The notes: generated from the letters alone by a model not told the origin. A DNA stretch of 64,000 nt from Wenyingzhuangia aestuarii (GCF_011927765.1 NZ_JAATJG010000001.1:220792-284791), one strand, 5' to 3'; positions 26,027-35,806 are shown, counted from the stretch's first letter. Made by a program: numbers and translations.

Positions 26027-28099
26027 ATGATATCAAGAGAAACCATAGATCGTGTTTTTGAAACTGCTCGAGTAGAGGAGGTGATAGGGGAATTTGTAAC
26101 CTTAAAAAAATCCGGAAGTAGTTTTAAAGGATTGTCTCCTTTTGTAGATGAAAAATCCCCGTCTTTTATGGTATCTCCTGTAAAAGGAATCTGGAAAGAT
26201 TTTAGTACAGGTAAAGGAGGAAATGCCATTTCGTTTTTAATGGAGCACGAACATTACTCGTATCCAGAAGCTATTCGTTATTTAGCAGATAAGTACAATA
26301 TTGCTATTGAAGAAACGGAGCAAACAGATGAGCAAAAAGAAGCTGCTGATGAACGTGAAAGTATGTATTTGGTCTCTAAATATGCACAGGATTATTTTCA
26401 TAACACCATGTTAAATACCCAAAAGGGAAAGGCCATTGGGTTAAGCTATTTTAAAGAGCGTGGGTTTACTAATGAAATGATTGAAACGTTTCAATTAGGA
26501 TATTGTTTAGATGATTGGACCGCTTTTACAGATACAGCTTTAAAAAACGGATATGATTTACAATATTTAGAAAGCACAGGATTAACCATTGTAAAAGAAG
26601 GAGGAAAACAATTTGACCGATTCAAAGGTCGTGTAATGTTTCCTATTCACAGTATGAGTGGTCGTGTGTTAGGATTTGGGGGGAGAATTTTAACCAGCGA
26701 TAAAAAAGCAGCTAAATATTTAAACTCTCCAGAGAGTGATATCTATCACAAGAGTAAAATTTTATATGGGCTCTATCAAGCTAAAAAAACAATATCAAAA
26801 GAAGACAATTGTTATTTGGTAGAAGGATATACGGATGTAATTTCTATGTATCAAAAAGGAATTACCAATGTAGTAGCTTCATCGGGAACAGCTTTAACAC
26901 CAGATCAAATACGTTTGGTAAAAAGGTTAACCCCCAACATGACCGTTCTTTTTGATGGAGATGCTGCCGGATTAAGAGCTTCTGTTCGTGGTATTGATTT
27001 AATTTTGGAACAGGGAATGAATGTAAAAGTGGTTACTTTTCCTGATGGTGATGACCCAGATTCGTTTTCTAAGAAAAAATCAACAGAAGAATTAAAAGAG
27101 TATTTAGAAAATAATCAACAAGATTTTATCAGTTTTAAAGTTTCTTTATTGTTAGAAGAAGCAAAGAATGATCCTATTAAAAAAGCAGGATTAATTCGTG
27201 ATATTGTCATGAGTATTTCTAAAATCCCCGATAGTATTAAGCAAGAAGTTTATATTCAGGAATGTGCCCGATTGATGGATATTTCGGAAACTGTTTTGTT
27301 TAATGAGTTGGCTCAAATGTTAGACAAGCAGGCTAGAGATGCTGAGCGTAAGCCAAGTGCTAGACCAAGAATGACCATAGCATCGTCTAACAAACCTACC
27401 AATTCATCTTCGGGAGGAGATGTGCCAGATGATGCTGCTTTTAAGGAGATGATGATGGCTCAAGAAGGAGGAATGTCTGCTTCAAAAGCAAAACAAGCCA
27501 AGCAAGGCGGACCTGCTCTTAAAAAGATTAACACCCTAGATTTATACGAGCGTGAGATTATTAAAATATTACTGTTGTATGGAAATCACGAAGTAACTTT
27601 TATAGATTGGGTAGAAGATCATGATGATAGAGGAAAGGTAATTATGGTAAAAGAAGAGTTTGTAAATACCGTAGCTAATGAATTGTATTTACAGTTACAA
27701 GATGATGAAATTGAATTTAGTAATCCTTTATTTCAAAAAATATACAAAGAGTTAAGCCATCAAATTAATCAAGAAGAAAAGTTGGTTTTAGATCATTTAA
27801 CAAGTCATCAAGATCAAGAAATAGCAAGTGAGGTAACCAATATTTTAATGGATGATGAACATTACACTTTAAGTGATTGGGAGTCTAAGGAAATAGAAGT
27901 CACTCAAAAAACGGATGTATTACAAAAATTAGTTCAAGATGCTATTCTAAATTTAAGAAGAGTGCTTATTGAATTAAAAGTAAAAGAGTTAATGCAAGAG
28001 GTAGGTGTGGAAGAAAAAAGAGTGGAAGCCTTACAAGATGTAATGAATTACACACAGTTAAAAACATTGTTGTACGAAAAACTCCATAGAGTTTTATAA
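26027..28099 (+). CDS. dnaG: DNA primase (zinc-ligand-less DnaG)
   Basis: Synthesises RNA primers at the replication fork. The 690-residue protein has the three DnaG domains: an N-terminal zinc-ribbon-like domain (~1-100), the TOPRIM catalytic core (residues ~120-430: motif EGYTDVISMYQKGITNVVASSGTAL in two parts, and FDGDAAGLRAS with the metal Asp residues) and a C-terminal helicase-binding region. The zinc-ribbon fold is recognisable (KKSGSSFKGLSPFVDEKSPS) but all four ligands are replaced: CxxH by Ser37-Pro-Phe-Val40 and CxxC by Asp58-Phe-Ser-Thr61. The segment ~residues 445-500 is a low-complexity linker. This ligand loss appears typical of Flavobacteriia rather than a defect. Confidence 0.95.
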   Translation: MISRETIDRVFETARVEEVIGEFVTLKKSGSSFKGLSPFVDEKSPSFMVSPVKGIWKDFSTGKGGNAISFLMEHEHYSYPEAIRYLADKYNIAIEETEQTDEQKEAADERESMYLVSKYAQDYFHNTMLNTQKGKAIGLSYFKERGFTNEMIETFQLGYCLDDWTAFTDTALKNGYDLQYLESTGLTIVKEGGKQFDRFKGRVMFPIHSMSGRVLGFGGRILTSDKKAAKYLNSPESDIYHKSKILYGLYQAKKTISKEDNCYLVEGYTDVISMYQKGITNVVASSGTALTPDQIRLVKRLTPNMTVLFDGDAAGLRASVRGIDLILEQGMNVKVVTFPDGDDPDSFSKKKSTEELKEYLENNQQDFISFKVSLLLEEAKNDPIKKAGLIRDIVMSISKIPDSIKQEVYIQECARLMDISETVLFNELAQMLDKQARDAERKPSARPRMTIASSNKPTNSSSGGDVPDDAAFKEMMMAQEGGMSASKAKQAKQGGPALKKINTLDLYEREIIKILLLYGNHEVTFIDWVEDHDDRGKVIMVKEEFVNTVANELYLQLQDDEIEFSNPLFQKIYKELSHQINQEEKLVLDHLTSHQDQEIASEVTNILMDDEHYTLSDWESKEIEVTQKTDVLQKLVQDAILNLRRVLIELKVKELMQEVGVEEKRVEALQDVMNYTQLKTLLYEKLHRVL

Positions 28100-28108
28100 T
28101 TTTAAAAA

Positions 28109-28630
28109 ATGGAAAATTTAAGCGAATATAAATTTCAGTTGTTGTTTACACTTGTTATGGTGGTTTTAATGATAACAATTATTGTGTCAATTAAAAGAGC
28201 TATCAAAAAGTTTAGCTTTGTAAAAGCGATTGATGCAAACAGAAGAAAAATAATTTTTATACTTACTTACCTAATAGTTTACATAGTTTTTGGAGCATTT
28301 TTAGCAGTGGTTTGGGGAGTAGATTTTAAGCAGTTATCTATATTTATTTCCTCTATTTTAGCTGTTTTAGGTGTAGGTTTTTTTGCACAGTGGTCTTTGT
28401 TGTCTAATTTAACAGCCAGCGTTATTTTGTTCTTTAATCACCCAGTAAGAATAGGAAGTAGGATTAGAATTTTAGATAAAGATTTTGAGTTAACAGGAGA
28501 AGTAAAAGATATTACCGGGTTCTATTTTTTTATGAAAACAGACAAAGGAGAGGTCATTACATTTCCAAATTCGTTAATTATGCAAAAAGGGATAGAAATT
28601 TTAAAGGATGAAGACAATCCACCTGCATAG
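28109..28630 (+). CDS. Short MscS-like mechanosensitive channel protein
   Basis: A 173-residue protein with three membrane helices (residues ~10-28, 48-72, 78-105) and the MscS pore-helix/beta-domain pattern AVLGVGFFAQWSLLSNLTAS with FFNHPVRIGSRIRILD, then a short beta domain (VKDITGFYFFMKTDKGEVITFPNSLI). E. coli MscS has 286 residues; here the C-terminal alpha/beta vestibule domain is missing. The protein ends with a normal stop and no frameshift is visible, so it is a naturally short form. It starts 9 bases after dnaG and may be cotranscribed with it. Confidence 0.85.
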   Translation: MENLSEYKFQLLFTLVMVVLMITIIVSIKRAIKKFSFVKAIDANRRKIIFILTYLIVYIVFGAFLAVVWGVDFKQLSIFISSILAVLGVGFFAQWSLLSNLTASVILFFNHPVRIGSRIRILDKDFELTGEVKDITGFYFFMKTDKGEVITFPNSLIMQKGIEILKDEDNPPA

Positions 28631-28664
28631 TTTTAGAATAATTAACCTCTGAAAAAAATAATAA

Positions 28665-29768
28665 TTGAAAACAATTGTAGTTTCTGTAACTAACGATCTT
28701 GTCACCGACCAACGAGTACATAAGGTATGTACAAGCTTGCAAGAAATGGGGTTTTCAATTCATTTGGTAGGTAGGCGTTTAAAAAATAGTTTGCCTATAA
28801 AAAGAAATTACAAAACTACTAGAATGAAGTTGCTTTTTACCAAAGGTCCTTTGTTTTATGCAGAATATAATTTTCGTCTTTTTTTATTGCTGTTGTTTGC
28901 TAAAAAACAAGTGTTGTTGGCTAATGATTTAGACACCTTGTTGCCTAATTTTTTAGTAGCCAAATTAACTAATAAACCTATGGTTTATGATAGTCATGAA
29001 TTGTTTACCGAGGTGCCAGAGTTAATTCACAGGCCTAAAGTTCAAAAAATTTGGTTGGCCATAGAACAATTTATTTTTCCAAAGTTAAAAGATGTGTTTA
29101 CGGTTTGTTCTTCAATTTCCGACTATTATAAAAAAGAATATGGAGTTACTGTAAGAGTGCTAAGAAATCTGCCTAAACAGAAAAAAGAGCGTGATTCTAA
29201 AATTTCTTTAGAAATTTTAGAATTTATAAAAAACAAACCAGCTGTTATTTATCAAGGAGCGGTAAATTTAGGTAGGGGAATTGATGTAATGATAGATGCC
29301 ATAGCTACTATGGATAATACTGTTTTATGTGTTTTTGGAAATGGAGATATTTTTGATGAAATAGAATTAAAGATACAATCAGAAAACTTACAAGATAAAA
29401 TATTGTTATATGGGAGCGTTTGTCCTGAAGAACTTAGAAATATAACACCCCTGTTTGATGTGGGATTGTCTTTAGAAGAGGATTTAGGTATGAATTATAA
29501 ATATGCATTGCCTAACAAATTGTTCGACTATATTCATGGAGGAATTCCTTGTTTGGTTTCTGATTTGCCGGAAATGAAAAAAATGGTGAACTCTTATCAG
29601 ATAGGTCAAGTACTAAAAAGTAGAGAAATTAAGGTTGTTGCAGCACAAATACAGCAGGTAATACATCATAAAAATGATTACCAAAAAAACATAGAAATTG
29701 CAAAGCAAGCGTTAAATTGGGAAAAAGAATCAGAAGTTATTAAGCAGGTATATTCTAAATTTTTATGA
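28665..29768 (+). CDS. Glycosyltransferase (GT4-like), TTG start
   Basis: A 367-residue GT-B fold glycosyltransferase. The N terminus MKTIVVSVTNDLVTDQRVHK is strongly conserved in flavobacterial homologues, and no ATG precedes it, so the TTG at 28665 is the start. The C-terminal donor-binding half shows YQGAVNLGRGIDVMIDAI, VFGNGDIFDEIE and ALPNKLFDYIHGGIPCLVSD, the last matching the E-x7-E-like region of GT4 enzymes. Acceptor and donor are unknown. The stop overlaps the next start as ATGA. With the next two genes it forms a surface-glycan or cell-wall modifying group. Confidence 0.85.
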   Translation: MKTIVVSVTNDLVTDQRVHKVCTSLQEMGFSIHLVGRRLKNSLPIKRNYKTTRMKLLFTKGPLFYAEYNFRLFLLLLFAKKQVLLANDLDTLLPNFLVAKLTNKPMVYDSHELFTEVPELIHRPKVQKIWLAIEQFIFPKLKDVFTVCSSISDYYKKEYGVTVRVLRNLPKQKKERDSKISLEILEFIKNKPAVIYQGAVNLGRGIDVMIDAIATMDNTVLCVFGNGDIFDEIELKIQSENLQDKILLYGSVCPEELRNITPLFDVGLSLEEDLGMNYKYALPNKLFDYIHGGIPCLVSDLPEMKKMVNSYQIGQVLKSREIKVVAAQIQQVIHHKNDYQKNIEIAKQALNWEKESEVIKQVYSKFL

Positions 29769-31048
29769 TACTAGTATATTCAAAGACCATTAGCAGTAGA
29801 TTGATCTATGTTTTAAACGTGGTATTTAAATATGTGCTAGGAGTAGATTATAAATTGACAAAATCTTTAGCTGATTTTAAAAATCACAAGGGACCAAAAT
29901 TAAATTATTCAGATAGTAAAATAGAGGAAAGTCTTCAGATAATTCCTTCTAAAATTCTGTGGGAATCAACAATTTCAGTGCAGAATATTCAGGTAGATTG
30001 GGTAGATGAGGTTCCTTATTTCTTTAAGACGAATGAGAATGAATACGATTTGTTAGCTTCTTCTTTTTGGATGCTTACTAGGTATGAAGAATACTTGCCT
30101 TTTACTCCCGATAAACATCATAGATACCAGGCAGAAGATAGTTTGGCTTATCAACAAGGCTTTTTAAAAATACCTGTTGTAAATGTTTGGTGTCAAAAAA
30201 TTAAAGAAGAATTAAGTGCTAAGTTTCCCGAATATAGCTTTCCAAAAAGAAAATTCAAAGCTCTAAATACACTAGATATAGACACAGCTTATTTTTCTAA
30301 AGGAAAAGGAGTGTTTTACTTTTTAGGAGGGCTTTTGGTTGATGTTTTAAAAAAGAGAAAAGAAAAAGTACAAGTAAAATTAAGCTATTTAAAAAATAGA
30401 AAAGATGTTTTTGATACGTTTGATTTTATTGAAAAAGTTTCTAAAAACACAAAAACACATTACTTTTTTTTGTTAGGAGATAAATCAGAATTTGATTCCA
30501 ATATTAAACATTACAAAAGGTGTTTAAAACGGTTGATAAAAAAAATAGGGGCAAAACATTCTATAGGAATTCACCCATCTTATATTTCTAACACAGAAAA
30601 TCATCGAGTTACAAAAGAGAAACAACGTTTAGAAAAAATAGTAGGTTCTGAGGTTACCACAAGTAGACAGCATTTTTTAAAATTAGAATTTCCTAAAACC
30701 TATGAACATTTAATAAGTAATGGTATTAAGGTAGATTATTCTATGGGCTTTGCTAGTCAAGTAGGGTTTAGAGCAGGGATTTGTAATGCTTATCCTTTTT
30801 ATAATTTAGAATTAGAGCAAGAGAGACCTTTGTATGTAGTTCCTTTTCAGGTAATGGATGGAACATTAAATACGTACTTACTATTGAGTCCAGAACAAGC
30901 TGTAAAAGAAGTAAAAGAATTAATTCATCAGGTAAAAAAAGTAGATGGATTGTTTGTGTCTTTATGGCATAATTCTTCTTTGTCAGAAAAGTTTGGATGG
31001 CAAGGGTGGAAAAAAGTGTATCAAGAAATGTTAATTTTACTAAAATAA
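29765..31048 (+). CDS. Polysaccharide deacetylase-like protein (DUF7033-type)
   Basis: A 427-residue soluble protein. Residues ~1-150 form an N-terminal domain with the pattern LLASSFWMLTRYEEYLPF seen in DUF7033-type proteins; residues ~160-420 resemble a NodB-type deacetylase barrel (ALNTLDIDTAYFSKGKG, then IGIHPSYISN, DYSMGFASQVGFRAGICNAY and LFVSLWHNSSLSE). The first Asp pair and the IHPSY His could bind metal, but the canonical HxxxH motif is not evident, so activity is uncertain. It overlaps the upstream glycosyltransferase gene by 4 bases (ATGA), and the GT2 gene follows after 14 bases. Confidence 0.75.
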   Translation: MILVYSKTISSRLIYVLNVVFKYVLGVDYKLTKSLADFKNHKGPKLNYSDSKIEESLQIIPSKILWESTISVQNIQVDWVDEVPYFFKTNENEYDLLASSFWMLTRYEEYLPFTPDKHHRYQAEDSLAYQQGFLKIPVVNVWCQKIKEELSAKFPEYSFPKRKFKALNTLDIDTAYFSKGKGVFYFLGGLLVDVLKKRKEKVQVKLSYLKNRKDVFDTFDFIEKVSKNTKTHYFFLLGDKSEFDSNIKHYKRCLKRLIKKIGAKHSIGIHPSYISNTENHRVTKEKQRLEKIVGSEVTTSRQHFLKLEFPKTYEHLISNGIKVDYSMGFASQVGFRAGICNAYPFYNLELEQERPLYVVPFQVMDGTLNTYLLLSPEQAVKEVKELIHQVKKVDGLFVSLWHNSSLSEKFGWQGWKKVYQEMLILLK

Positions 31049-31062
31049 GATTGTATTTGCTT

Positions 31063-31929
31063 ATGATTTCTATCTGTATTCCTGTATATAATTTTGATAT
31101 TTCTAATCTAGTAAAAGCTATTGAAAAGCAAACTACAAATGTGGTGTTTGAACTTGTTGTGATAGACGATGCTTCTGATGAGGTTTTTAAAATAGAAAAC
31201 AGAAAATTGTTAGGAAACCATAAGTATGTTGAGTTGCCTAACAATATAGGGAGGTCTAAAATTAGAAACCTATTTAAGTCTTATGTACAATATTCCTATA
31301 TGCTTTTTATGGATTGTGATTCTATGATTCAGAATGATGATTTTTTACAAAAGTATGCAAATTCTTTAGTCCCAAATGTTGTAGTGTATGGTGGTAGAAT
31401 TTATCCGGATATTCTACCTAGTAAAGAACAGTTTTTGAGTTGGAAATATGGAATAGAAGTTGAAAGTAAAAGTGTAATAAAAAGAAACCAAGAGCCTTAT
31501 TTGTCTTTTATGACGAATAATTTTTTAATAGATAGCGCTGTTTTTGAGGATATATTTTTTAATGAAGGTATTGATACATATGGGCATGAGGATACTTTTT
31601 TTGGCTATGAATTGGCTCAAAATAAAATAAAAATAATCCATTTAGAAAATCCTGTTTTAAATCTAGATTTAGAAACAAACGAACGTTTTTTTGTTAAAAA
31701 CGAAACAGCAATTGCTAATCTTATCAAACTACAAGATGGTCTTTTTTCTAATCATGTTAGATTGTTGAGCTACTATAAAAAAATGAATGTTTTTCAGAAA
31801 ATAATTGTAAAACGATTGTTTAATTTAACAGGATCCCTCATCAGAAAAAAAATGATAGCGGGTTTTTATTCAACTAAATTATTGAATTTTTACAAACTAG
31901 GATATCTAATTAAATCGGTTAAGAATTAA
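31063..31929 (+). CDS. Family 2 glycosyltransferase
   Basis: A 288-residue GT-A fold enzyme. I start it at the ATG at 31063, since MISICIPVYNFDISNLVKAI is the usual GT2 N terminus; the longer frame from 30997 would overlap the deacetylase-like gene by 52 bases. The nucleotide-sugar site is visible as VVIDDASDE and the DxD-type motif as FMDCDSMIQNDDF. The GHEDTFFGYEL segment carries the ED pair typical of the catalytic base region. Membrane segments are absent. It is the last gene of the glycan group and converges on the FtsE-like gene with a 4-base overlap. Confidence 0.88.
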   Translation: MISICIPVYNFDISNLVKAIEKQTTNVVFELVVIDDASDEVFKIENRKLLGNHKYVELPNNIGRSKIRNLFKSYVQYSYMLFMDCDSMIQNDDFLQKYANSLVPNVVVYGGRIYPDILPSKEQFLSWKYGIEVESKSVIKRNQEPYLSFMTNNFLIDSAVFEDIFFNEGIDTYGHEDTFFGYELAQNKIKIIHLENPVLNLDLETNERFFVKNETAIANLIKLQDGLFSNHVRLLSYYKKMNVFQKIIVKRLFNLTGSLIRKKMIAGFYSTKLLNFYKLGYLIKSVKN

Positions 31930-32615
31930 CTAGTTTGCTGTTGATGTGCTACTTCAAAAACTTCTCCGTTTTCTACTTTAAAAGTTCGTTGAGGATATTT
32001 TAAAATTAAAGAATAATCGTGAGTAGCCATTAAAATTGTTTTTCCACTTTGGTGAATTTCATTCAACAATTCCATTACCTCCATAGAGGTCTTAGGGTCC
32101 AAATTCCCTGTAGGTTCATCAGCAATAATTAATTCAGGATCGTTTAACATTGCTCTTGCAATAGCAATACGTTGCTGCTCCCCTCCAGAAATTTGATAAG
32201 GCATTTTATATCCTTTTTCCTGCAAACCTACCTTTCCTAAAACTTCTTTTATTTTAGCATCCATCAAAGCTTTATCTTTCCAACCCGTTGCTTTTAAAAC
32301 AAAAAGCAAGTTGTCGTAAATACTTCTGTCGTTTAATAATTTAAAGTCCTGAAACACAATTCCAATTTTTCTTCTTAAAAAAGGAATTTGTTTTTCTTTT
32401 AAAGCAGGTAAATCAAAACCAACTACTTCTCCAAGTCCACTGGTTAAAGGTAAATCACCATACAGTATTTTTAACAAACTACTTTTACCACTTCCTGTTT
32501 TTCCTATTAAATAAAAGAATTCTCCTGGCTGAATTTCAAAATCCACATTCTTTAAAATCAGAATGTTGTCTTGAAAAATATTGGCATCCTTTAAATGTAA
32601 AACAGGTTGTGACAT
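31926..32615 (-). CDS. ftsE: FtsE-like ABC transporter ATP-binding protein
   Basis: ATPase of the FtsEX type, which in other bacteria couples ATP hydrolysis through FtsX to peptidoglycan hydrolases at division. The 229-residue protein begins MSQPVLHLKDANIFQDN at 32615; the longer frame to 32690 reads through the candidate promoter and lacks family similarity. Walker A is GKTGSGKSS, the signature ISGGEQQRIAIARAML, Walker B LIIADEPTGNLD and the switch His is in ATHDYSLI. No ftsX is adjacent, so the assignment to FtsE rather than a LolD-like protein is probable, not certain. Confidence 0.85.
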   Translation of the reverse strand: MSQPVLHLKDANIFQDNILILKNVDFEIQPGEFFYLIGKTGSGKSSLLKILYGDLPLTSGLGEVVGFDLPALKEKQIPFLRRKIGIVFQDFKLLNDRSIYDNLLFVLKATGWKDKALMDAKIKEVLGKVGLQEKGYKMPYQISGGEQQRIAIARAMLNDPELIIADEPTGNLDPKTSMEVMELLNEIHQSGKTILMATHDYSLILKYPQRTFKVENGEVFEVAHQQQTS

Positions 32616-32632
32616 GGTGTTGATTGTTTTTA

Positions 32633-32640
32633 CAAACATA
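32633..32640 (-). promoter_or_regulatory. Candidate -7 element (TATGTTTG) for the ftsE-like gene
   Basis: Minus-strand TATGTTTG fits TAnnTTTG and lies 17 bases before the ATG at 32615. It supports this start over the in-frame ATG at 32690, which is upstream of it. Confidence 0.5.
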
Positions 32641-32776
32641 TTTAAAATTAGATGAAACTTAAAATTATCGTGTCTATAAGAATTGAACAATGATGTTTCA
32701 AATAAATAGGCCGTGTTTCCGTTAATTGATTGGGATATTATTTATTTTTAATCACTGAAATTATAGGTCTAGATAT

Positions 32777-35700
32777 ATGAAGAAACAATTTTTGCTGTGC
32801 GTAACAACAATGTTTATGGTTGCTTTGCCATTAACAGCGCAAAACAGTTACCAATCAACAGCATCTCTTAAGTGGTATGAAAAAGCAATTCAGGCATTTG
32901 ATAACAATCATTATTCACTAGCTAAAGCATATTTTAAAGAAGTAGAGCATTTAGACACTCAAAAAAGTATTGCACTAGAAAAATACAAGTTGTTAACTTC
33001 TTTGGAATTGAATGAGAAAAATGCGGGAGTAGAGACAGAACTGTATTTAAAAAAACATCCAAATACCATAGATAAAACTTCGTTAATACTAGCCTTGTCT
33101 AACTACTACTTTGCCAAAAGACAAGATTATAAGGCTTTGGAGTGGTTTGAGAAAATTGATGTAAAATCGTTAACAAATAAGCAAGAAACCAATTACAATT
33201 ACAAATTAGCTTTTGCGAATTACAAAACTGAAAATTATACCAAAGCAAAAGAGTATTTATTGCCAATTTCTACAAGTGGAGCTTATCAAAATGAGGCTCA
33301 TTACTATTTAGGAAATATTGCCATTCAAAATAAAGATTACAGTGCTGCTAATTTCCATTTTGATAAAATTAAGAACGTAAGAAAGTATTATAGAGAAGTT
33401 TCATATCAGTTATTGGTTATTGCTTATCAACAAAAAAAATACAAAGAGGCTATTGCTTTGGGTGAAAGTTATTACGGAAAAACTTCAGGAACAGAACAAT
33501 CAGAAGCTGCAAAAATTATTGGTGAATCTTATTTTTATATAGGAGATTACAAAAAAGCTATAACGTATTTAACTCAATACAAAGGCAGACAAAGAAAATT
33601 AACAGAAGTAGATTATTACTTTTTAGGATATGCTTATTACAAACAAAATAAGTATGATAAAGCTATTGAGAATTTTAATAAAATTACCGATGAAAAAAGT
33701 GGAGTTTCCCAAAACGCACATTATCATTTAGGAGATTGTTATTTAAAAATGAATCAGAAAACACAAGCTTTAAATGCTTTTAAAAACGCATCAGAAATGG
33801 ATTTTGATGTAAGCGTACAACAAGATGCTTTTTTAAATTATGCCAAATTGAGTTACGAAATTGGAAATCCATACCAAAGTAGTTCAGAAGTTTTGCAAGC
33901 TTTTGTAGATAAATATCCTAATGCAGAAGAAGCGAGTTTAATAGAGGGATTAATTGTAAATGCTTATTTGCAGTTTAAAGATTTTAAAGGAGCTATTGCG
34001 TATTACGACAAGCAAAGATTAATCAAAGATGCTCAGTATCAAGAATTGTTGCTAGAAAGAGGGTTTGAGTTGTTTAATGAAAATAAATACCAAGATGCAT
34101 TGCCTTATTTTTCTAAAGCATCGGAATTATACAACAACAAAACCATTACTAACAGAGCTTTGTTTTGGAAAGCAGAAAGTTTATCAGAACTAAACAATTA
34201 CCAAGAGGCAAGTTACTATTACAGTTCTTTTGTAAAAAACACAAACAATAAAAAGTTAGCAGAATATGCAGACGGAATTTATGGTTTGGCATATACATCG
34301 TTTCAGCAAAAAAGATACGAGGATGCGTTGGCCTATTTTACAGATTATGTAGCAATTTCTAAAAATCCAGCTAAAAAAAGAAATGCTGTTTTAAGAATTG
34401 CCGATTGTCATTTTGTAAACAAAACTTACTGGAGCGCTTTAGAAAATTACAATCAAGTAATAAAAGCCAATCAAGGTCAGGTAGATTATGCCATGCATCA
34501 AAAAGCATTGGCTTATGGATTCTTAGGGAAAAATGAACAGAAAAAAGAAACGTTAAAAGAGATTCAGACCACGTTTACACGTTCTGCTTATTTAGATGAT
34601 TCGTATTATCAATTAGGGAATTTATTAGTCAATCAGAATAAAAATGCAGAGGCTATTAAAGTGTTTGATGAATTAATTTCTAAATATCCAAAAAGTCCTT
34701 TGGTAGTTAAAGCCAAATTAAAAAAAGGTATTGTATTGTTTAATTCTAATGAAAATCAAGCATCGGTTACGGTGTTAAGAGACTTGGTGGCAAGTTACCC
34801 AGGAACTGGAGAAGCTGTGCAAGCGGTAAAAATGGCAGAACAGGTTTACAAAGAAATGGATAGAGTAGATTTGTATGCAGCTTGGGTTAAAAAAATAGAG
34901 TTTGTAAACATATCTGATCAAGATATTGATAGGTCTATGTTTGAAGCGGCAGAGAATAAATACTTAGCCAACGATTTAAAAGCAGCCATTACCAGTTGCA
35001 AAAAATATTTGATTAATTTCCCGCAAGGACTACATGCTTTAACGGCTCATTTTTATTTGGCACAAGCATATTACAATTCAGGAAATAAAGAAAATGCAAT
35101 TCCAGAATATCAAGAAGTATTAAAAGTAAATGCAAATGAATATACAGAGGTTGCTTTAAACAGATTGTCTCAAATTTATTTAGAAAAGGAACAATGGAAT
35201 TTAGCAAGTACTTTGTTGTTGCAAATAGAAAACGATGCTACAAATACTCAGAACATTGTATATGCGCAAAGTAATTTAATGAAATTTTATTACAAAGAAA
35301 ACAAGTTTGCCAAAGCGTTAGATTATACCCAAAAAGTGTTAGATAACAAAAAAAGTTCTGAACAAGCGGTAGCTGATGCTTATGTATACGGAGCAAGAGG
35401 TGCTACTGAGTTAGACGATTTTGTAAAAGCAAAAAGCTATTATCAAAAATTAGAAAGCATAGGAAAAGGAAGTGTAAAGGCAGAAGCTAATTATTACAAA
35501 GCTTTTTTCTTGCATCAAGAAAAAGAGTATCAAAAATCTAATGAACAAGTTCAGATTTTGGCTAGTAAATATCAAGCTTACAAAGTTTGGGGAGTTAAAG
35601 GTTTGTTACTAATGGCTAAAAACTTTCATGCTTTAAAAGATAATTTTCAGGCTAATTTTATTCTAAATAATATTATAGACAATGTAAAAGAACAAGATGA

Positions 35701-35806
35701 TTTGGTAGAACAAGCCAAAGAATTGTTAGAAGAATACCAATCAGAAAACACAAGTACTAAAGCCGTAAAAGGAGAAACAAAAAACAATGCTACAAATACA
35801 ATTTAA
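32777..35806 (+). CDS. Large periplasmic tetratricopeptide-repeat protein
   Basis: A 1009-residue protein with a signal peptide (MKKQFLLCVTTMFMVALPLTAQ) and then helical TPR-like repeats over nearly its whole length, recognisable by recurring W/Y-x-K-A and A-x-x-Y-F patterns (LKWYEKAIQAFDNNHYSLAK; AYYKQNKYDKAIENFNKI; AQAYYNSGNKENAIPEYQEV). The end (~residues 985-1009) is a polar tail. TPR solenoids usually bind proteins or peptides in the envelope. The following barrel gene starts 1 base after the stop, so the two are tightly coupled and may form a periplasm/outer-membrane pair. No specific function is known to me. Confidence 0.85.
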   Translation: MKKQFLLCVTTMFMVALPLTAQNSYQSTASLKWYEKAIQAFDNNHYSLAKAYFKEVEHLDTQKSIALEKYKLLTSLELNEKNAGVETELYLKKHPNTIDKTSLILALSNYYFAKRQDYKALEWFEKIDVKSLTNKQETNYNYKLAFANYKTENYTKAKEYLLPISTSGAYQNEAHYYLGNIAIQNKDYSAANFHFDKIKNVRKYYREVSYQLLVIAYQQKKYKEAIALGESYYGKTSGTEQSEAAKIIGESYFYIGDYKKAITYLTQYKGRQRKLTEVDYYFLGYAYYKQNKYDKAIENFNKITDEKSGVSQNAHYHLGDCYLKMNQKTQALNAFKNASEMDFDVSVQQDAFLNYAKLSYEIGNPYQSSSEVLQAFVDKYPNAEEASLIEGLIVNAYLQFKDFKGAIAYYDKQRLIKDAQYQELLLERGFELFNENKYQDALPYFSKASELYNNKTITNRALFWKAESLSELNNYQEASYYYSSFVKNTNNKKLAEYADGIYGLAYTSFQQKRYEDALAYFTDYVAISKNPAKKRNAVLRIADCHFVNKTYWSALENYNQVIKANQGQVDYAMHQKALAYGFLGKNEQKKETLKEIQTTFTRSAYLDDSYYQLGNLLVNQNKNAEAIKVFDELISKYPKSPLVVKAKLKKGIVLFNSNENQASVTVLRDLVASYPGTGEAVQAVKMAEQVYKEMDRVDLYAAWVKKIEFVNISDQDIDRSMFEAAENKYLANDLKAAITSCKKYLINFPQGLHALTAHFYLAQAYYNSGNKENAIPEYQEVLKVNANEYTEVALNRLSQIYLEKEQWNLASTLLLQIENDATNTQNIVYAQSNLMKFYYKENKFAKALDYTQKVLDNKKSSEQAVADAYVYGARGATELDDFVKAKSYYQKLESIGKGSVKAEANYYKAFFLHQEKEYQKSNEQVQILASKYQAYKVWGVKGLLLMAKNFHALKDNFQANFILNNIIDNVKEQDDLVEQAKELLEEYQSENTSTKAVKGETKNNATNTI

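Noticed and set aside
30768-31244. A 158-codon minus-strand frame across the deacetylase-like and GT2 genes
   Set aside because: Spans two well-supported genes on the opposite strand; no family similarity.
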